Origin: an uncultured Bacteroidales bacterium
Lineage (GTDB): Bacteria; Bacteroidota; Bacteroidia; Bacteroidales; P3
Reading direction: 5' to 3'
DNA length: 25,569 nucleotides
Assembly: GCA_947179195.1 (NCBI GenBank)
Contig: CAMXAS010000005.1
Location: forward strand, 1 to 25,569
Under the pieces are notes generated by a model that was not told the DNA's origin, did not search any database, and worked only from the letters and a program-made list of their open reading frames with translations. Each line of letters begins with the position of its first letter. Position 1 is the stretch's first letter. The position numbers were made by a program, and so were the translations under genes. Positions 24,751-25,569 of the stretch are shown here, one piece after another.

Positions 24751-24792
24751 AAGATAATAAAAAAGGGGGAAAACCTTGCGGTTCGCCCCCTT
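24751..24792 (-). terminator. Rho-independent terminator of the rplU-rpmA operon
   Basis: AAGGGGG (24763-24769) pairs with CCCCCTT (24786-24792), with an inner AACC/GGTT stem around TTGC. On the minus strand the stem is followed by TTTTTTATTATCTT. It lies 18 nt after the rpmA stop codon and is the strongest terminator in the window. Confidence 0.9.
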
Positions 24793-24810
24793 CATGCGCG
24801 TTGCGCGATG

Positions 24811-25071
24811 TTAGTTCTCGGCCGGAACGACCGAAACATAAGACCGGTTGTCGCGTTTACGTTTAAACTGTACCGTACCGTCAACCAGGGCGAACAGCGT
24901 ATGGTCCTTGCCCATACCCACGTTCGTGTCCGGGTGGTATTTCGTACCTCTCTGACGGATGATGATATTGCCGGCCGTGGCCGCCTGACCACCGAATATC
25001 TTTACGCCCAAACGTTTGCTTTCTGATTCGCGGCCGTTGTCGGAACTACCGACGCCTTTTTTGTGTGCCAT
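24811..25071 (-). CDS. rpmA: 50S ribosomal protein L27
   Basis: L27 sits at the peptidyl-transferase centre of the 50S subunit. The 86-aa product begins MAHKKGVGSSDNGRESESKRLGVK, with the expected GSSDNGRDS-like and KRLGVK-like segments, and continues with GNIIIRQRGTKYHPDTNVG. There is no N-terminal extension requiring cleavage as in Firmicutes. It starts 12 nt after rplU and ends before the terminator at 24751-24792, so it forms the standard rplU-rpmA pair. Confidence 0.98.
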   Translation of the reverse strand: MAHKKGVGSSDNGRESESKRLGVKIFGGQAATAGNIIIRQRGTKYHPDTNVGMGKDHTLFALVDGTVQFKRKRDNRSYVSVVPAEN

Positions 25072-25083
25072 GGCTTCTCTGTT

Positions 25084-25392
25084 TTAAGCGATTTTTTCGA
25101 TTTGAATTTCAGTCAAGGAAGAACGGAAACCGTTGCGTTTGCGGTAGCCTTTTCTTCTTTTCTTTTTGAAAATGATAACTTTGTCGCCCTTAAGGTGGGA
25201 CAAAACCTTAGCCGTAACCTTAGCACCGCTCACAAAGGGCGTGCCTACCTGAATCTGGCCGTCGAGGTCCTTGAGGAGAACGTGATCGAACTCCACCGTG
25301 GCCCCTTCTTCAGCCTCCAGGCGATTGACAAACAGCTTCTGGCTCTCCTGAACCTTCATCTGCTGCCCGGCTATATCCACAATTGCGTACAT
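25084..25392 (-). CDS. rplU: 50S ribosomal protein L21
   Basis: L21 is a 23S rRNA-binding protein of the large subunit. The 102-aa product starts at the ATG at 25392 (MYAIVDIAGQQMKVQ); an in-frame codon 30 nt upstream gives a leader unlike the family. The C-terminal KRRKGYRKRNGFRSSLTEIQIEKI is typical. It is the first gene of the rplU-rpmA pair, transcribed from the promoter at 25442-25472. Its 5' region (25393-25441) is AT-rich and forms the untranslated leader. Confidence 0.97.
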   Translation of the reverse strand: MYAIVDIAGQQMKVQESQKLFVNRLEAEEGATVEFDHVLLKDLDGQIQVGTPFVSGAKVTAKVLSHLKGDKVIIFKKKRRKGYRKRNGFRSSLTEIQIEKIA

Positions 25393-25441
25393 AACAGTAA
25401 GTTGTTTAAAAATTTTTACCAACAGGTTTTCAACAAGGCGG

Positions 25442-25472
25442 CAAAGATAGGGACAATATTCCGAATATGCAA
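25442..25472 (-). promoter_or_regulatory. Bacteroidota promoter for rplU-rpmA
   Basis: On the minus strand TTG at 25472-25470 and TATCTTTG at 25449-25442 match the -33 and -7 elements with 20 nt between. The start would be near 25434, leaving about 40 nt of leader. Confidence 0.82.
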
Positions 25473-25481
25473 GTTTTTGCC

Positions 25482-25489
25482 TAAATTTG
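25482..25489 (+). promoter_or_regulatory. -7 promoter box for serS
   Basis: TAAATTTG matches TAnnTTTG and lies 21 nt before the serS ATG. No TTG is at the expected -33 place. It is back to back with the rplU promoter, only 9 nt from its -33 element. Confidence 0.6.
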
Positions 25490-25510
25490 CGGTCATTAAT
25501 AAAGTGAGAT

Positions 25511-25569
25511 ATGCTACAACTTCAAGTCATCCGGGAGCAGACGCAGGAAGTCGTCCGGAAATTGCAGAA
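25511..25569 (+). CDS. serS: Seryl-tRNA synthetase, N-terminal fragment
   Basis: Only the first 19 codons are in the window. They read MLQLQVIREQTQEVVRKLQ, which resembles the start of seryl-tRNA synthetase (typically MLxLKxIRxxxxxVxxxL), the beginning of its N-terminal coiled-coil tRNA-binding arm. It is divergent from rplU. The gene continues beyond the window, so catalytic motifs cannot be checked. Confidence 0.7.
   Translation, partial: MLQLQVIREQTQEVVRKLQ

Noticed and set aside
23431..25026. + strand frame of 531 codons opposite ygiQ and rpmA
   Set aside because: It crosses two real minus-strand genes and their terminator and has no family features.

Overview
This is a GC-rich chromosomal window from a member of the Bacteroidota, most likely Bacteroidales; a Rikenellaceae/Alistipes-like organism is a guess. 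The evidence is as follows. Several promoters carry the Bacteroidota -7 box TAnnTTTG, some with a TTG/TTTG about 20 nt upstream. Most genes lack a strong Shine-Dalgarno sequence. The proteins have Bacteroidota features: a YbeY with an altered metal motif, a methionyl-tRNA synthetase with a fused tRNA-binding domain, and an RND pump fused to an outer-membrane factor. Nearly all genes are core housekeeping genes. No insertion sequence, phage gene, CRISPR array or rRNA gene is visible.

Layout. Positions 1-332 are a non-coding leader with a terminator-like hairpin and a perfect 16-bp parS palindrome (124-139), then ybeY, mnmG and mutS on the + strand (333-5500). A parS next to mnmG (gidA) suggests the window lies near the replication origin. 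A tRNA-Gly(GCC), a hairpin terminator and a tRNA-Leu(UAA) follow, then mltG (to 6911). The convergent metG (minus, 6939-9008) appears to use a terminator embedded in the 3' end of mltG. From 9173 a tightly packed + run holds a class-C-type serine hydrolase, an unrecognised one-TM protein, dapF, gltX, xseA and xseB.

From 15568 to 21323 there is a two-gene heavy-metal efflux operon: a His-rich lipoprotein adaptor, then a 1481-residue CusA/CzcA-type RND pump fused in frame to a TolC-type outer-membrane factor. A signal-peptide-like segment sits at the junction. With the adaptor this gives all three parts of a tripartite pump from two genes. A palindrome overlaps the promoter region of this operon. 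Convergent to it on the minus strand are rpoN (sigma-54) and ygiQ. Next come rpmA and rplU (minus, ribosomal proteins L27 and L21) with a strong terminator, and the divergent start of serS, cut by the window end.

The most interesting items are the RND-OMF fusion with a possible internal signal-peptidase site, the parS site, the palindrome before the efflux operon, the uncharacterised coupled gene before dapF, and non-canonical active-site residues in YbeY and XseA.
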